A stretch of DNA of 64,000 nucleotides from Eudromia elegans (GCA_003342815.1 PTEX01000234.1:183132-247131); one strand, 5' to 3'. Shown: positions 45,530 through 58,400, numbered from the stretch's first letter. Notes: generated by a model from the sequence alone, not told the origin. Numbers and translations are program-made.

Positions 45530-48500
45530 CTGTAACAGTAAGAAAATGTAATATGTTTTAAAATCTAGTCTTGTAGACTACACTTGCAAAGTCAGGTTAA
45601 AAGTCTTTACCCATCTTTAACTTTGCTCTAACTCCTTAATTTACAAGGGAGCTCCCTCTACTGACCTCTGCTAGAACAGTTCAGCTGCTCATCGTCTGGC
45701 ATCATTTATGCATGGAGAATGTTTATGTAGCCGATGTTGATTACACAGGCTCTTACATTTCATTTCTTAACAGCTAGGAAATGATTTTTTTTTTATGATC
45801 AGAGCTGCAGTGTTTTCAATTGAGTGCAGAAAATGTGAAAATTAGGATTTAAGATTTTAATATGCTTACATTAAAATAAGCATTCTTGAAGAGAACATAT
45901 ACACAAGTGTAGACAACCAGCCAAAAGTAATGCTATTAACAAATCTGTAACATCTACTTCCTCTCTGTGTTTCTTATGCTTCCTCAGTGATGGTTATGAG
46001 GACAATCCATCTTTTGCATCAGTAAAATTACTGTGGTATTTAGTGCCAACAATAAAATAGAGCTATTGATTAAACTACAGAAATATGTCTGGAGAGAGAT
46101 GCTGGGCAAACAAATAATGCTAATTCACTTCTGGGTGTTAATCACTACTCCATAAGACCTCATCATGTAACTTGATTACAATGTGCCCATCTAATACATG
46201 CACTGGTAACGAAGCTTCCCTCACACTTAAAGTCAACTTGAGCCCATATACCTACAGTCTGCCCTCAGATTCAGAAGAGTTTACCTTGAGGGCTGCAACT
46301 TAACCTGGAGCTTTATAAGTACATTTTCTTACTAACTTGCATTCTGGAGGCAGGGGAAAAAAGAAATCAAACAAACAAAAACCCCAAAACAACAACAAAG
46401 CACCTCATCCATATTCTATTATCTTGAGAACAAGATTAGAAAGCTTTCAGGGGAACCAAGTCTTCTCAGGTAACATCTCTTAAAGTCAAGAGACTTGTGA
46501 AAGATCGAGCCTGAACTAAGAGCAAAATACATCTAGCTTTGATAACAGCAAATAGACTTGTCATCTATTTTATACAGGTCACAAAAACTAAAAAAAGAAT
46601 TAGTATGAAATGGCATAGCTATATTCTAAGAAAAAATTCAATGTATATATAAATTACATGTTAGGACAGCATATATTTTTGAATGATCTCTTGTCCTGAC
46701 ACAAGACTTGTTGGCCTTATGGTCCAATATAGTTATTTAATTTATTTTTATTTTATTTATAAATCCAATTTATCTAATTTTATCCCACAAACCCCCAGAG
46801 GTACAACAAGATCTTAAGTACACCTGAATAGAAGTATCTTGTTACTGTATTTTCATAATATGGATACAACCTATTTAAGAGAGTAACTAGCAGTCTTACA
46901 ATTCAAGTGTTTGATTTTTATTGGATTTTCTCATCAAGAACCGATTATCTCTATGCTACTGATTGTCCTGACTGCTGCTTCAAGCATTATGAACACAGAA
47001 TCTGAGCTAATAATCAAGAGTGAAACATTCTGTCCTGTTCTAAATAGTTCTAAAGAACTATCCTTGAAAGCAGTTAGCTAAAGAACGGTGGACTGAAATG
47101 CAGGACACCTTCTGGCAGACTTCCCCACCACAAGTTCTGTGAGCTATCACCTCTCACCTTTGACACCTTGCACAATAGCACAGCACAGCACCTGTCTGTA
47201 GCCAGGTGACAAACCTGCTGGCTGTGAGGAAAGGGCTTAAGTTGCAATGCGCGATCTAGGGCTGCTGAGCCCAGGTCTAACTCAGTTGTGCAGACGGTAA
47301 CCTCTTGCTAGCAAAATTATCACTGCAGCCACGATTTAACAATCTTATGAGGGTCCTCAGGACTCGTACCACAATTGACAAATGCCAAAATCTGTTTGTA
47401 ATTTGGGTCACTTGCAATGTGAATTCCTTTCCAGACAATTTAAGTGGGGCAAGGGAGTGCAACAACTTACTGGCATAACTTAACGCCGTAGAAGGCTTCT
47501 ACAATGTGAATCAACCAGGATACCCAGAACCTAAGAAAAAGTAAAAAAGGAATGTTTTGTTGAAAATAACAAGGACAGCATTGTATCCAAAATCCATTTG
47601 CAGAGTATTTAAAACTGGAAGCACAGAAGTATTACTAAGCTTTGAGCTAGAAAATGAGGTATGTTTCTTATCTTAGAAGCATGTTAGGGGAAGAAAAAAA
47701 ACATATATTCTTAAAAGAAACTAAAGTCCCCAGAGAAAGTTACAGAACAACTGAAACTCATGCAATACACCTAGACCTGCCACTTCAACGATCCACTGCA
47801 TATTTTAAAAACTTTCAACACCTGAATTAATCCAAATGCTTACTGCATGCAACACAAGTTGATCCAGTTAAGCATGCGCAGCCTAACTTTCTACGCACAA
47901 TTGTGTTTAGTATTTATGCATTTAGCTGCAACTCTCTTCTACACAGTGCATGATAAGGAACAAGTTAAACCAGTCTGAGATCCCATTTACAGTAAGTGAG
48001 TCAGAGACCTAGATACAGGAAAGTGTTCAACTCTCTTGTGGTCAGGATCAGTTATTAGTATTATATGGAGTGTTCTTTAGTTGAAGCTGGCAAAAGCGGA
48101 GCTCTAGAAGACTCCTAGACAAAGAACCAAGATTACCATAGTAACAGATTAACAAAAGGCAAGATATTAAAGAAGAAAGCTTAAACAGTACTAGTAACTG
48201 TCTCCAGAAGTAGCATTTTTTTTTTTTTTAACTTAGTGTAATGAGACAGATGCCAAATCCTAGGTTGAGTTTTGAGCTTTCAGACTAGCCTTGACCCATC
48301 TGTTCTCCAACCTATTTTTTGCCTCACTCCCCTATAGAGCTTGAAATGAGAGCTCTTTAAATGTAATTAACAACCGGGTTACAAGAAAGCTTGTTAACAC
48401 AGACTAAGAGGAGGGAGATGCAGACACAAGCAGCATTTCCAAGAAATAGCCAAATGACTTACCCATAGCATACCCACTTGTGGTAGTTTTCCACTAAATA

Positions 48501-50263
48501 ATTAAGAAAGCTACCAAATACTCCCAAATAAGTGTAAGGTATAGTTGCAGGCGAAAGCGTCACCCACTGAAAAACAAGCACAACAGAAAACAAGGTTAGA
48601 GTTAGCATACTTCAGTGTAGAATTACTAACAATTTAATGTTTAGCTTTCTCATTGTTCTCCACCTGTCTGTTTAACGTGGGTTGGGGTTGCTTAAGTTAT
48701 GGTATTGCAACTTGTTCATTTCTTTAACCTTGTCCAAGGCCCCACATTCTTTCTTAACAGCAAGATTACTAGCCCTTTAGAGCACGCTTGCCTAAGAGGA
48801 TTCAAACCTATGACACTTCTTTTGCTGATGAGTTGCTATCTGTGCATGAAGCGTGACGCTTAATTTGTAAGCCTGTTACCCATTATAAAGGATAGCAGAC
48901 AAAAAAGTCTGTCCTGAAGAGTTCAAAAATAACCAGACTGCAAATGAGAAATAGTTTTAAAAATACTTAAAACTACAGGATCAGTTGTTGTTTCTTCTTT
49001 CCCTCAAAGAGAAGTTCACAATTAGGTGTACTTTTGAGAACAAAGCACAGACTGTTATCCAGCATGAAACTCAAGGCCAGAGATGCAATACGAAGTTCAG
49101 GCATCTTCCTCCATAGAGCTGTCTCTGCAGCCCTGACATGCACAGTGCTTACCACTTTCTACTTTTAATAGACTAAGAAGGCATAGTTGGCAAGTTGGGC
49201 ATTTTAAAGTCCGCTGGAGATGCAAAGTAAACACTAAGCTGGGCTAAAGTTGACTTGTCGTCTTTTTCCTATCAATGCTGCAGTTTCTAACTATACTGTA
49301 ATTTAACATGGGTTCTGTAGTGCCAGGATGATGCATCTAACCACAGAATTTGCTTGAAGTACATTCTATTTCCTGAAGCAATCCATAAGTTGGTTTGTGA
49401 GCTGCTTGGCTATCCTTGATTGCCATTTTTTTCAGTGGTGGCTCTTGTATGTAGAGGTCCACAAAAAACAGAGGAATTAAAACACAATGACTGGAAGCCA
49501 ATGAAAGAGTTGCATAAGCCCTGTTAGACATATAAAAACTGACATTAATCTGCACCCTACAGTAATCTGCCCTGCCTTAGTTAGCTGAAGTCCATTTTTA
49601 GGATTGAAGACTCCAAGCCAGCACAGTGGTTGAGCTAGCCTGCTGTCTTCCAACAACTACTGTAACGTCCATAAACCAAGGCTGTCGCTTGTTTCTGGGC
49701 CTTATTCATCAGCGCAACAGGCGGTGCTCCCAGGGAAGTTTCACTGACAAGATGTCATTTCAGGTTACGTGTTTAAGGAGCCACCTGGGGCTTGTGGGGT
49801 TGGGGCGCTGTCGCGGTTCTCACTGCGAGCCGAGATGCTGCAGGGCTCCAGGGCCGTGTCCCCGGTTCCTCTGCAAGGCAAGGGAGCCTCAGTGAGCAGA
49901 TCTCTGGGGCCACCTCGGCAACTGGCCAGGCCTGAGCACCGTTTTAGCTTCGAGTGCGTTTTACCCTCTGCCTCCTCCGCGCACACAGAGACTCCTACAT
50001 AAACCTGCTCTGCAAGCCCCAGGCGCCCTGGCCACCTGTGTGCCGTGCTGAGGGGCATCACCCCTCAGTCGGTGGCCTTAGAGCTGTGGCCAAGTCCCCA
50101 CAGAAGCGCTGGGCCCGAGGGGGGAGGGAAGGGTCCCGGCGCCGCGGCTCCTTACGCCCAGCAGGATCATGCCGAAGGTGATGCCGATCATCCAGAGCAG
50201 CCTGGAGCGCTGGAAGTGGCAGCTGCCGTCGCGGGCCCGCTCCGCCGCCATCGTCGCCGTCAT
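45409..50263 (-). CDS. TMEM254: TMEM254, small multi-pass membrane protein (4 exons)
   Basis: The join on the minus strand is 50263-50156, 48566-48463, 47530-47471 and 45529-45409: 393 bases, 130 residues. All splice sites are GT-AG and the phases agree. The product follows human TMEM254 (about 123 residues) along its length: FQRSRLLWM (human FQRGSLFWF), ...IPYTYLGVFGSFLNYLV, GFWVSWLIHIVEGFYGVKLC (human YWLAWLIHVGESLYAIVLCK) and KGIT...FIQTLLFGYASFGLLVSYK. I see hydrophobic segments at about residues 22-38, 71-90 and 103-122, so probably three membrane spans, with a lysine-rich C-terminus (KPPIKKYY). The molecular function of the family is not established. Two in-frame start codons exist, 50263 and 50251. 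The second has the better Kozak context (ACGATGG) and would give 126 residues. Confidence 0.93.
47471..47530 (-). CDS. TMEM254: TMEM254 exon 3
   Basis: The acceptor TTTTTCTTAG and donor GCCA/GTAAGT flank 60 bases with split codons at both ends. It encodes FWVSWLIHIVEGFYGVKLC, the most conserved block (WLIH then a GlyPheTyr/SerLeuTyr turn). Confidence 0.93.
48463..48566 (-). CDS. TMEM254: TMEM254 exon 2
   Basis: The acceptor TTGTTTTTCAG and donor CTATGG/GTAAGT flank 104 bases. It encodes residues 37-70, including PATIPYTYLGVFG and LVENYHKW, which match the human IPYQNLGPLG and LVDHHHTL segments. Confidence 0.93.
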
Positions 50264-50480
50264 CGCTCGCCGCTCTGGGCCCAGCGCCGCTGTCGCCGGA
50301 GCTAAGGTGGCGGCGCGGGGCGGGGCGGCCGTTGGGGCGGGGCCAGGGCGGCCGTTGGGGCGGGGCTTGGAGCGCGGGCGGGAACGGCTGAGGCGGGAGC
50401 GGAGCGCCCTTTCCCCGGGCAGCGTATTGGCCTTTATTTCGTTTTGTCTTTTTCTGGAGCTCAACTTCCGCAGTTGATGT
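50060..50480 (-). promoter_or_regulatory. TMEM254: TMEM254 CpG-island promoter
   Basis: Dense CpG with several GGGGCGGGGC GC boxes and no TATA box near the start. Two identical 21-bp copies of GGGCGGCCGTTGGGGCGGGG plus C lie at 50323-50343 and 50346-50366, about 60-100 bases upstream of the first ATG, so they fall in or just upstream of the 5' UTR. This is the usual housekeeping promoter type. Confidence 0.75.
50156..50263 (-). CDS. TMEM254: TMEM254 exon 1
   Basis: It lies in the CpG island and ends at the donor GGGC/GTAAGG. It encodes MTATMAAERARDGSCHFQRS and the first hydrophobic span. The frame continues in phase 0 into exon 2. Confidence 0.9.
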
Positions 50481-50499
50481 CGCTAGAAATGGGCGAGCA

Positions 50500-51650
50500 G
50501 CGCGGCCAGCGGCCTCCATGCCGTGCTGAATGACCGCACGTTGGTCACAGGGGCTGCTGACCCTGCCAAGCCAGGTGCCAGTCACGGGGTGCCCCGTGGC
50601 TCAGAGACACCCAGCCTCGTGCCATGATGGAAGGGTGACACAGGTGACTGTTGCCAACAACCGGTGGAGCAGGGCCGAGTCACTTCCTCCCTGGCCTCCT
50701 GTCCCCACGGCACAGGATGTGTGAGCCCTGTCCTGTGGCTGGTAGCGACTGGAAGCTGCTGTCATGTCAGTCTTATGGTCATGACACAGACAGACTTGGT
50801 CTGCCCATGCAAGAGCAGGCTAAGAACCAGAATAACCGCTATGAGACACTGTTGGGGTGAACACACATAGGCACGGGATCCGTATTGATGCCCATCAGCA
50901 GGCATGGAGCTTGGCAGGCACTGGCAGCTTGGCGTCGAGAGCTCCCAGTGTCCATACGTTGGGTACTGCTCCATGCCTCCCAACCCCAACAAGGGTCAAT
51001 GCTGGTGGGCTACAGCGCGTGTGTGGGCAGCGTGGCTCCAAGAGGGCAAGCTGTCGATGCCAGGGGGAGCAGGAGTTAATGCTGGCTCTTTGGTGGGGAT
51101 TGTTGTTGACAGTCATCCCCACGGTACATCTTGATGTGGATCCCTCCCGATAGGTAGGGCAGCGGATCGTGCTGGCAGCCTGTTGAGGTCAAGAGGAACA
51201 CGTGCCCACTGAGAGGCCTTGCTGCCTGTAGACGGTGTTCCCTAGCCATAGATGTGGGTATCGATACTCTCAGAGTATCGATGCTCAGTACCGATAGTTT
51301 GTAAGCATGGGGTACTTTCAGCTCAACCACACCAGTCTGTTTTAGGGTTAGAGAAAACGTGGAGATTAGCAGGAATCCCGTCTGAAGCCCCGTGTGTGCT
51401 CCAGGCTCTCTTGGGGACTCCCCTTTGCCCGTGCACCCTCGTTTCACGCCCCAGATTTAGGCCATTGGTAGCCGCAGGCGTCCACCTCGCCTCAGCGATA
51501 CCTGGTGGCGTAGTTAAGCAACGAGTGCTCTCTTGTGGCAGAAGGGGCAAAGTGACGGATGAGGGAAGGCGGCGAGGCTGAAAGGCAGCCCAGAGGAGCG
51601 TGATGCCCGGTGGCCCTCGCAGAACATTGAGGGGTGACCCTGGCACCAAC
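50500..51650. other. Upstream flank of TMEM254, no gene supported
   Basis: Moderately GC-rich, with many overlapping short frames in all registers and no recognised product. It contains the palindrome at 51260-51282. Confidence 0.45.
51260..51282. repeat. Perfect 23-bp palindrome with ATCGAT arms
   Basis: ATCGATACTCT, a single C, then AGAGTATCGAT: both 11-base arms match exactly as an inverted repeat. The left arm starts within GTATCGATAC. With one mismatch the pairing extends to 51258-51284. Confidence 0.85.
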
Positions 51651-51681
51651 TTACCGCCTTCCTCTGCAGTAGATTTTGACA

Positions 51682-51691
51682 GAAAGAAAAA

Positions 51692-51723
<32 letters not shown>

Positions 51724-51739
51724 AAACCCCACAAACACA

Positions 51740-51777
<38 letters not shown>

Positions 51778-51783
51778 AACCCC

Positions 51784-51828
<45 letters not shown>
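51682..51828. repeat. A-rich low-complexity block
   Basis: (AAAAC)n units, then CCCCACAAACACAC, an A-run of about 35, CCCCCACACACAC and an A-run of about 36. The two A-runs are each preceded by a similar AACCCCACA(A)CACAC spacer, which suggests a local duplication. Run lengths in such blocks are unreliable. Confidence 0.85.
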
Positions 51829-51830
<2 letters not shown>

Positions 51831-54778
51831 AAGCCCCATGCTGTGGTATTAGGTTGAATTCGTCTGTCTTATGCTGTGCTGTAAGAACAGAAATGGGGAC
51901 CGAAGCAGATAAGGTCCCTGCAGCTATGGCGAAAGGACGGACAGCTTGGACTTCCACTGCAGCAGTGATAACAGAGCCATATGGCATAGGAGCTCTTGGG
52001 ACGGGGCCCCAGAGGATGCTTGGGAATGAAACATAAAAGACAGGAATATCTTAAATGTTTTAAATGAGGTGCAACTACGCACACCAGTTCAGTATAAGAA
52101 ACAATGTCCTTAAAAAAAAAAAGTGAAATTAGTGGCTTACAGCAGTCAGCTTACCACACTAAATAAGTGTGTGAACTAAATACATGGATAAGCTGTAAAG
52201 ATTAGATACACTTCTTGTTACCAGACTAAAATCAACAGTGATGATAGTTCTATCTAAATCAATTTTTACTGTGTATGAGACTTACTACAAGTCGAGATCT
52301 AGCTTCACACTAAGTCGATTATTTGCACAACTCATGGCTTAGGGGAAAGAAAAGGAAAAATATACATTCCCGTATCGGTACTCCTTTTTCTGCTACTTAG
52401 AATTCTGCACAACATTCATTGTTATACTTTTCTATATGAAAACTGCCAGTCTGACGCATGCTTTAAATGCTGTGCCTCCCGCTCCGCCCTGCCAGAGCCT
52501 CAGACTCAGGGGTGGCATTGCCCAAGGAATCTGCAGGCTCCTGGGAAAGTTGTCCACAGACTGGAATCAGAAATGTTTGGGGGTGTCTTATGCCTTGCTT
52601 AGCTCTCCGCTACCTCTTTGGCAGTGACTTTGCCAGGGTAATAGCTGTTTCTACAGGATAAATAGAGTGAGAAATGTTGACTGTGTTGTACTGTGTGACT
52701 CCTGAAAATGGAGTGCAGCTGCTCTTATATAATTACGTGTTAATGATGTGTCTGCGAAGCTGTTTGCTGCAACAACCAATTCAACAAGTCTAAGATACTC
52801 CCAGCATGAGCAGTGTCCTGCACGAAGGGATGCACAGGGCAGAGGAAATTGCTTTTCTCTGTGTGTTTGTGTGTATTAGGTTTTTGTTAATGTTCTGAGA
52901 CTGTTCTTTTTCCTGGTCTCTGTATTTCATTCCCAGCTATTCCTGCCCAAAGTGCTAGGCCTTCCACTGTCATGTCCCATGGACACTACAGGAGAGACTG
53001 ATATGATAATCCTACAGAAATAGAACTGTTGTCAAGAGAAAGTTTCTCAAGCCATCTATTAAAAAAAAAAAATTACTACAGGAAATATGATCTGCATGAT
53101 ACTGCTGCCTCTGCTGATTTGCTAGTGCAGGGAGGAATATTATTCAGAAGATTTTAGGTTTGTCTTTTAGGCTCTGGTCCTTGCATGTTTTGCTTTGTAC
53201 CTTGCTAAAGATAATACACATACTTCGCCCCCAACATGTAGAATGAGCTGCCTGAGACCACTCGTCTCAAAGCTGTGAACAGTTGATAGCTGCTCACACC
53301 TGGATATAAGGTAACCCACTGGTACTGAACAGCAGGATCACGGATATGGCAGCTCTTCAACTCAGCCCAGAGAAGGGTCACTAAGTTCTTCCTTGTTATT
53401 TTCTGACACAGGAGAACTTGCCCAAGTTTCAGACATGGTGTGGTTTGAGAAACACCTCCTTCCATGCGGCTGCATCCTGTGGCCTTTGCCCCGGGCGCTG
53501 CTGGACTGTGTGTCCCTCTTAGGCTGGAGACGACGCTCACTTAGATCATGAGCGGCCCTTGCAGTCATCCTCCAGCGTGGGGGAAGCTCAGCTGGCGGCT
53601 GCCGGGCGCACCACGTCTCCATAAGCTGTGTGACAACTTGCTCTCCTCTGCACTCTTCTGGTGTGCGTGATGGCCCGTAGCAGGACTCCATGGTGGGTGG
53701 TGTTCCCCAAGATCTCCTGGCTCTGCTACGTGCCGAGCAGGCGGCGCAGGGCAGTGAAGCGCCAAGCAGGGTGCACGTGGCCAGTGCTGAGGCGAGGGGC
53801 CCTGCGGCCTTGTGCCCAACAGGCACAGGGAGGTGGCGGTGGCATCTTCCCTGCCGGGCACTGCTGTGATGCTGCCCACGCTGTGGCATGGGATGAGCAG
53901 GGGAGGACACTGCGGCGCTTCGCTCTTTCACAGGCCTCTCCGATTGGCATCCTAGGACCTCCTTACCCTCAAAAGACAGTCCCCTGCCTTTGGGTTGAGC
54001 CCCGTGGTCTCTCCTGCCCTTTCCTAGTGGTGCCTGGTAGTCGGTTTGGGGGAGTCATTTCCCACGGCCTGTCTGGAAAGTTTTTTCTCACCATATTTTG
54101 CCAAGCAATTGAATTTATACCCTCCTGTCTTGGATTAGTGCAAATGCTTCTGTGGCATCAGCACTGGAAGTTTTTGTTTGTTTGTTTTGTGAATTGCATT
54201 TCATGGCGAGTATAATCTGAATTAGAAATTATGAATTCCCAGCACGGCTTTACGCAGAGTACTGAAAAATGCAGAACCAACTTAATTCACTAGGTTTACA
54301 GGAAATAAACCATTTCTGCATGCCTTGTGTCACCATCCTTAACTATGGAGTTTTCTGCGTTTCCCTTCCCTGTTCTCTTAATCAGAGTCACAGAGTTACA
54401 GGATTAGGATCTGACGTGGTGTTACAAGGTGGCAGCTCTCAATAGCAGGCCAGGTACCAATATATCACGAGGGTTTAGTGCAAACACATGGGCAACTCGG
54501 CACTGCCCATGCTAGTTAGAAGCCGAATTTTGATTTATAGATGGGAACATATATCTTTTAGTCTTCCATTAAAATAACTTTACATTCTTCCTAAGGCCTC
54601 TCCCATGCTCAAGTACATGTGGATAGTGTGAATTGGCATCACTGCCATGATGCCAACAGAGCTGTGTGTGCATGTGACGAAGATGAGCTAATCTAGGTCA
54701 CCCTGACTTCAGGCTACACTGATTGCTGAGTCTATTCTTACGGGAGTAAAGGCTGTAGGAAACTGAGGGGAAGCGTAA

Positions 54779-54800
54779 TTTTTTTTTTTTTTTTTTTTTT
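54779..54800. repeat. Poly(T) run
   Basis: Twenty-two consecutive T. It may be the tail of an old minus-strand insertion, but no element is recognised beside it. Confidence 0.85.
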
Positions 54801-55545
54801 AATGTATACTACCTCATATTTGCACACAAAGATTTATCTTTCACTTGCACCATTTGGTTTAGGTTTCAATTTCAAATTCATGTTGGTAGTGAAAGGCACA
54901 AGTATTCTTTAAGAATCTAAGTCTGACGTGGGTGCTATAAATATGAAGGTATCAGCGGGTGAATTTAGCCCTCACCATACAGTAACATGGAAACAGGGCT
55001 GCCTGGTCTGCTTGAAGCTTTCAAAGACATTAACACCAGTTCAGGAATCACCGTCACTGTATCCCTAGGAGCCTGGGGTTTCCCTGGCGAGTGGGTGCGT
55101 AAGCTGAGCCAGGTCAGCGCTGCCACCAGCCCTGCCCGGGCTCATGCTGTATCTCTGCCCGAGCCCTGAGACACGCGGCCCGCTTCAGACATCACTTTTA
55201 GAAGTGTGTCACTCTTTCAGTTTTTCAAATACTCAAGCTGTCCGTTGCAGTTCCTGGCACAGCAAACCTATTCCCCCTCCAGTTTAGAAGCGGTTGCTAT
55301 CTCTAACTTAGTGATATTGACTATCTCACTTTCATCTGGAAGTACAAAGGGTGTTTGCCAGGTAGTCGGCCCCTTTGTTTTGTGTTCTTGGTAGATGCCG
55401 GAGACCAGATAGAGACATGTTAGCTCTTTTGTGCCTTTCAAAATTTTCTCTTTTTCCCTTCTTAAAAAAAAAAAAAGCTTCTAGTCTATGCAGATCTACA
55501 ACGGATGGCTGCAGACGAAGCTGCTCTCTTTATTTATTGAAATTC

Positions 55546-55549
<4 letters not shown>

Positions 55550-55576
<27 letters not shown>
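55550..55576. repeat. Poly(A) run
   Basis: Twenty-seven A. A shorter A-run (about 13) precedes it near 55464. Confidence 0.85.
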
Positions 55577-55578
<2 letters not shown>

Positions 55579-57197
55579 TTTAGTCTAATCCAGACCGAGC
55601 CTTTCCTTTGCTGCGTGAGTCGTCTGTCATCTCAGTGGAGTCAGTGATGTGACTTGTGTAAACAGCAACTTTCTGTATAAGGAAGGATTAAGGGATTGGG
55701 CTCTTTCTAGGAAATGACTTGTAAATGAACTGCAACCAACTTTAAACTGGATTTGAAGCTGGTATGAAAAGATGAGTTGTGCTCAGTGAAAGTTACCTAG
55801 GGAGATGGAATTATCATAAAAGATTTTTTTCTCAAAGTGACACAGTGCTGTAATGAAACTACTGGAAACAACGCTCAATTTCTAATTTATCTCTCAGTTG
55901 AACTAACAATTTAGTTCCTTAAACATTTTTAATGGGGAGTTAGAAATTATTTCTCTTTGAATTCCAAGACTAGAGAAATGAAACAAAAGTATGGTCTTAT
56001 CACGTGTTCATGTTACAGACCCGCAATCAGAGTACTGAACCTAATGGTCAAAGATTTTCCTCATTAGAATACCAAATTCAATTCACATGCTCCTCGCAAA
56101 GTAAAGCAGTTTTATAAAGCAGTAAGAAGTGCATAAGAAGAATCAGAGGAGCACATTAATTCTGCTTGTTATTGCAATGAGCATCCTTTGTGACTTGGAA
56201 GTGAGTAAATCCTTCACGTACCTTGTATATAGCCTTCTTGTAGGTCAATGGATTCCTTTTGTTTTCAATCGGAGATTAAGGACTCAGTAATACCAGTAAA
56301 CTGTAAAAATGTGAATTTACTATTGATTTTATTAGTAATTCAGTTTGTGCACTGGAGAGGTGTACCTATGTCAGAGTTCCATACGCTTATCCTAAAATTA
56401 CTGCTATGGTCTTCTATTATTAAAAAGCAAAAGAAACATTAAATAATAAACTGTATGTCACGATGCACTTCAACCACCGTTGTCATTAGGCAAAACAAAA
56501 GCTCACCTGTGGGAAACCTAGGTTGGAAAGGGGCTTCCCTTTGGATCACGGTTGTGCTTTTTGCAGCTCTGCTGTCAGTGTTACTGACAACTGTAGGAAA
56601 TCAACAACTGTAGCCCTACTAAAATATTTTGTGAGCAGCTGTGATGGCTCTCTTGGACTGTGCCAGATGCTTCTTTTGAACACTTTCTGACCATGCAGAC
56701 ATGTTCATATCGGTTATGCTGGAAGCTCCAAGTAGCTTGGGCTATTCAGGAACTGTACTAAATAGGGAGTGGGGCACATGACTGTGCGCCGGTATCCTGC
56801 AGCATTATACATTAACTGGTTAAAATGGGCCTAGGGTAAGTTTCCGATAAACTATCAGCATTTTGATGCCTTATTACCTACTTTAACCACTTGATGACAG
56901 TGTTTGAGTACTTAAATAAACAACCTTCTGGTATCACTTTTTGATTTTCTCCAAAGGAATTCCTGCCCTTTTCTTTCTGCTTCCTGTTTTGAAAGATGCT
57001 CACTTACATTGCCAAGTTCTTAGCTGCATTGTAGTAAACACAGGAGAGAATAGTTTTGGGAAAGAGGAAAAGTTGCCGGTTACTGCATTATTCCTGATAG
57101 TCTCCTGGGACCAGCTAATCCATTTTTAACAGGATTATTGGTTAATAGAGGGAAAAAAAAAAAAAGTCATGTCAACTGACACGTGTTTCTAGCTGCT

Positions 57198-57240
57198 ATT
57201 ATTATTATTATTGTTATTATTATTATTATTACTATTATTT
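57198..57240. repeat. (ATT)n microsatellite
   Basis: About 14 ATT units with two single-base interruptions (GTT and ACT). It is an imperfect trinucleotide repeat. Confidence 0.9.
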
Positions 57241-58295
57241 TTCCCCCTTTTCTGAAGGAAAAGCTTACAAAAGCAGGGTGGCTTGCAGAATGGATGGGAG
57301 GCACTTCCAGTAGAGCCTCCTGGGTGGGGACGCCGCCTGGGAGACAGGCAGGAGCAGGGCTGAGCAGGGAGGTGACAGCGATAGTTCTGTGAACAGGGAG
57401 GAGAAGACTCCAGACAAGCCGTCTCCAGTGGCAGCAGAATAGCCTTAAGGCCAAATTCACTCGTCTTTAGGTGGCTGGTTATCGTAATCAAGTTTGGCAG
57501 ATTATGATGTTGTGGCTTGTAGTATTTCTACACTATCACGTGGAGCTGTTTGTGCTCCAGCAACCCATAAAAGATGCAGTCCTAAAATACCTGCAGTTCA
57601 GAGCTCTGCTGCTCTGAGGTGCTAAGAGTCCACAACAGCTTCTGGAGCCGAGCAGTCGCTGGTATTTGCAGGTTACATAAACAGCACCGATGTGGGTGGC
57701 AGGTTCTGTTACAAAAGAGAAAGGGATGCCAGGAAGGTGATGGTGCAGAAGGCAAGGACTGCAGTAAAGCCATGCAAACTGTGGACCTGACCATCCTGGG
57801 GTTTAAAATACTGCAGTGGCCAAATGAAACAGAGCTGATCTCAGTGGTGCCTCCGTCGCCCTGCAGATCCACCCTAACCCTCTGCAGGCCGAGGCTGCGC
57901 CTGTCCGGCTCCAGGTCACTGACTAGGGTCCTTGGGCGAGGGGTGCCGGTCCCACAGCAGACTCATCTCCACCAGCGCAGGGGACACTGCCGCGTGCCAG
58001 TGGTGCTGCTTGCTGCTGCCTTCCCAGCAAGCCTGTGCCTCTCGGGGAGCGCAGAGAGGGGGGAAACGGGTTCCAAAAAGAGCAGCGTGAAGGAAGAAAA
58101 GCATGAGACAAGTACCATAGGGAGGGTGACTGGATGAGCTTCCCTGAACAACTGATGAGCGTCCAGTGGGAAAAAGAAGTAGCTGGGCAGCTTGGAGACT
58201 CCAGGACCAGGGAGCTTGTTTCCAAGTTCTTGTGTTGGAGGCAACCACACCAAATATGACCAGGTGGCAATATAATAAGATTAAAAAAAAAATAA

Positions 58296-58400
58296 TCATA
58301 GAACAGTTAAGCTGTGGAAGTCCTGGTCCAATGATGTTTTGGAAACTAAAATTTTACATTGCCTCAAAAAGAGGCTAGATAAGTTCACAAAGTTCTGCCT
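58296..58400 (+). mobile_element. Ancient CR1-family fragment, sense
   Basis: GAACAGTTAAGCTGTGGAAG, then GATGTTTTGGAAACTAAAA and GGCTAGATAAGTTCACAAAG, matches the pattern of old sauropsid CR1 3' regions as I recall it (ttaaactgtggaactc, gatgttgtgaaggcc, attagataagttcatgg). It is degenerate and short. Confidence 0.5.

Noticed and set aside
51323-51987. Minus-strand frames rich in Phe as membrane proteins
   Set aside because: They are translations of the poly(A)/poly(T) block at 51682-51828.
56517-56550. GGTTGGAAAGGGGCTTCC as another antisense CR1 tail
   Set aside because: Only about 20 bases resemble CR1, with no octamer and no further homology around it.
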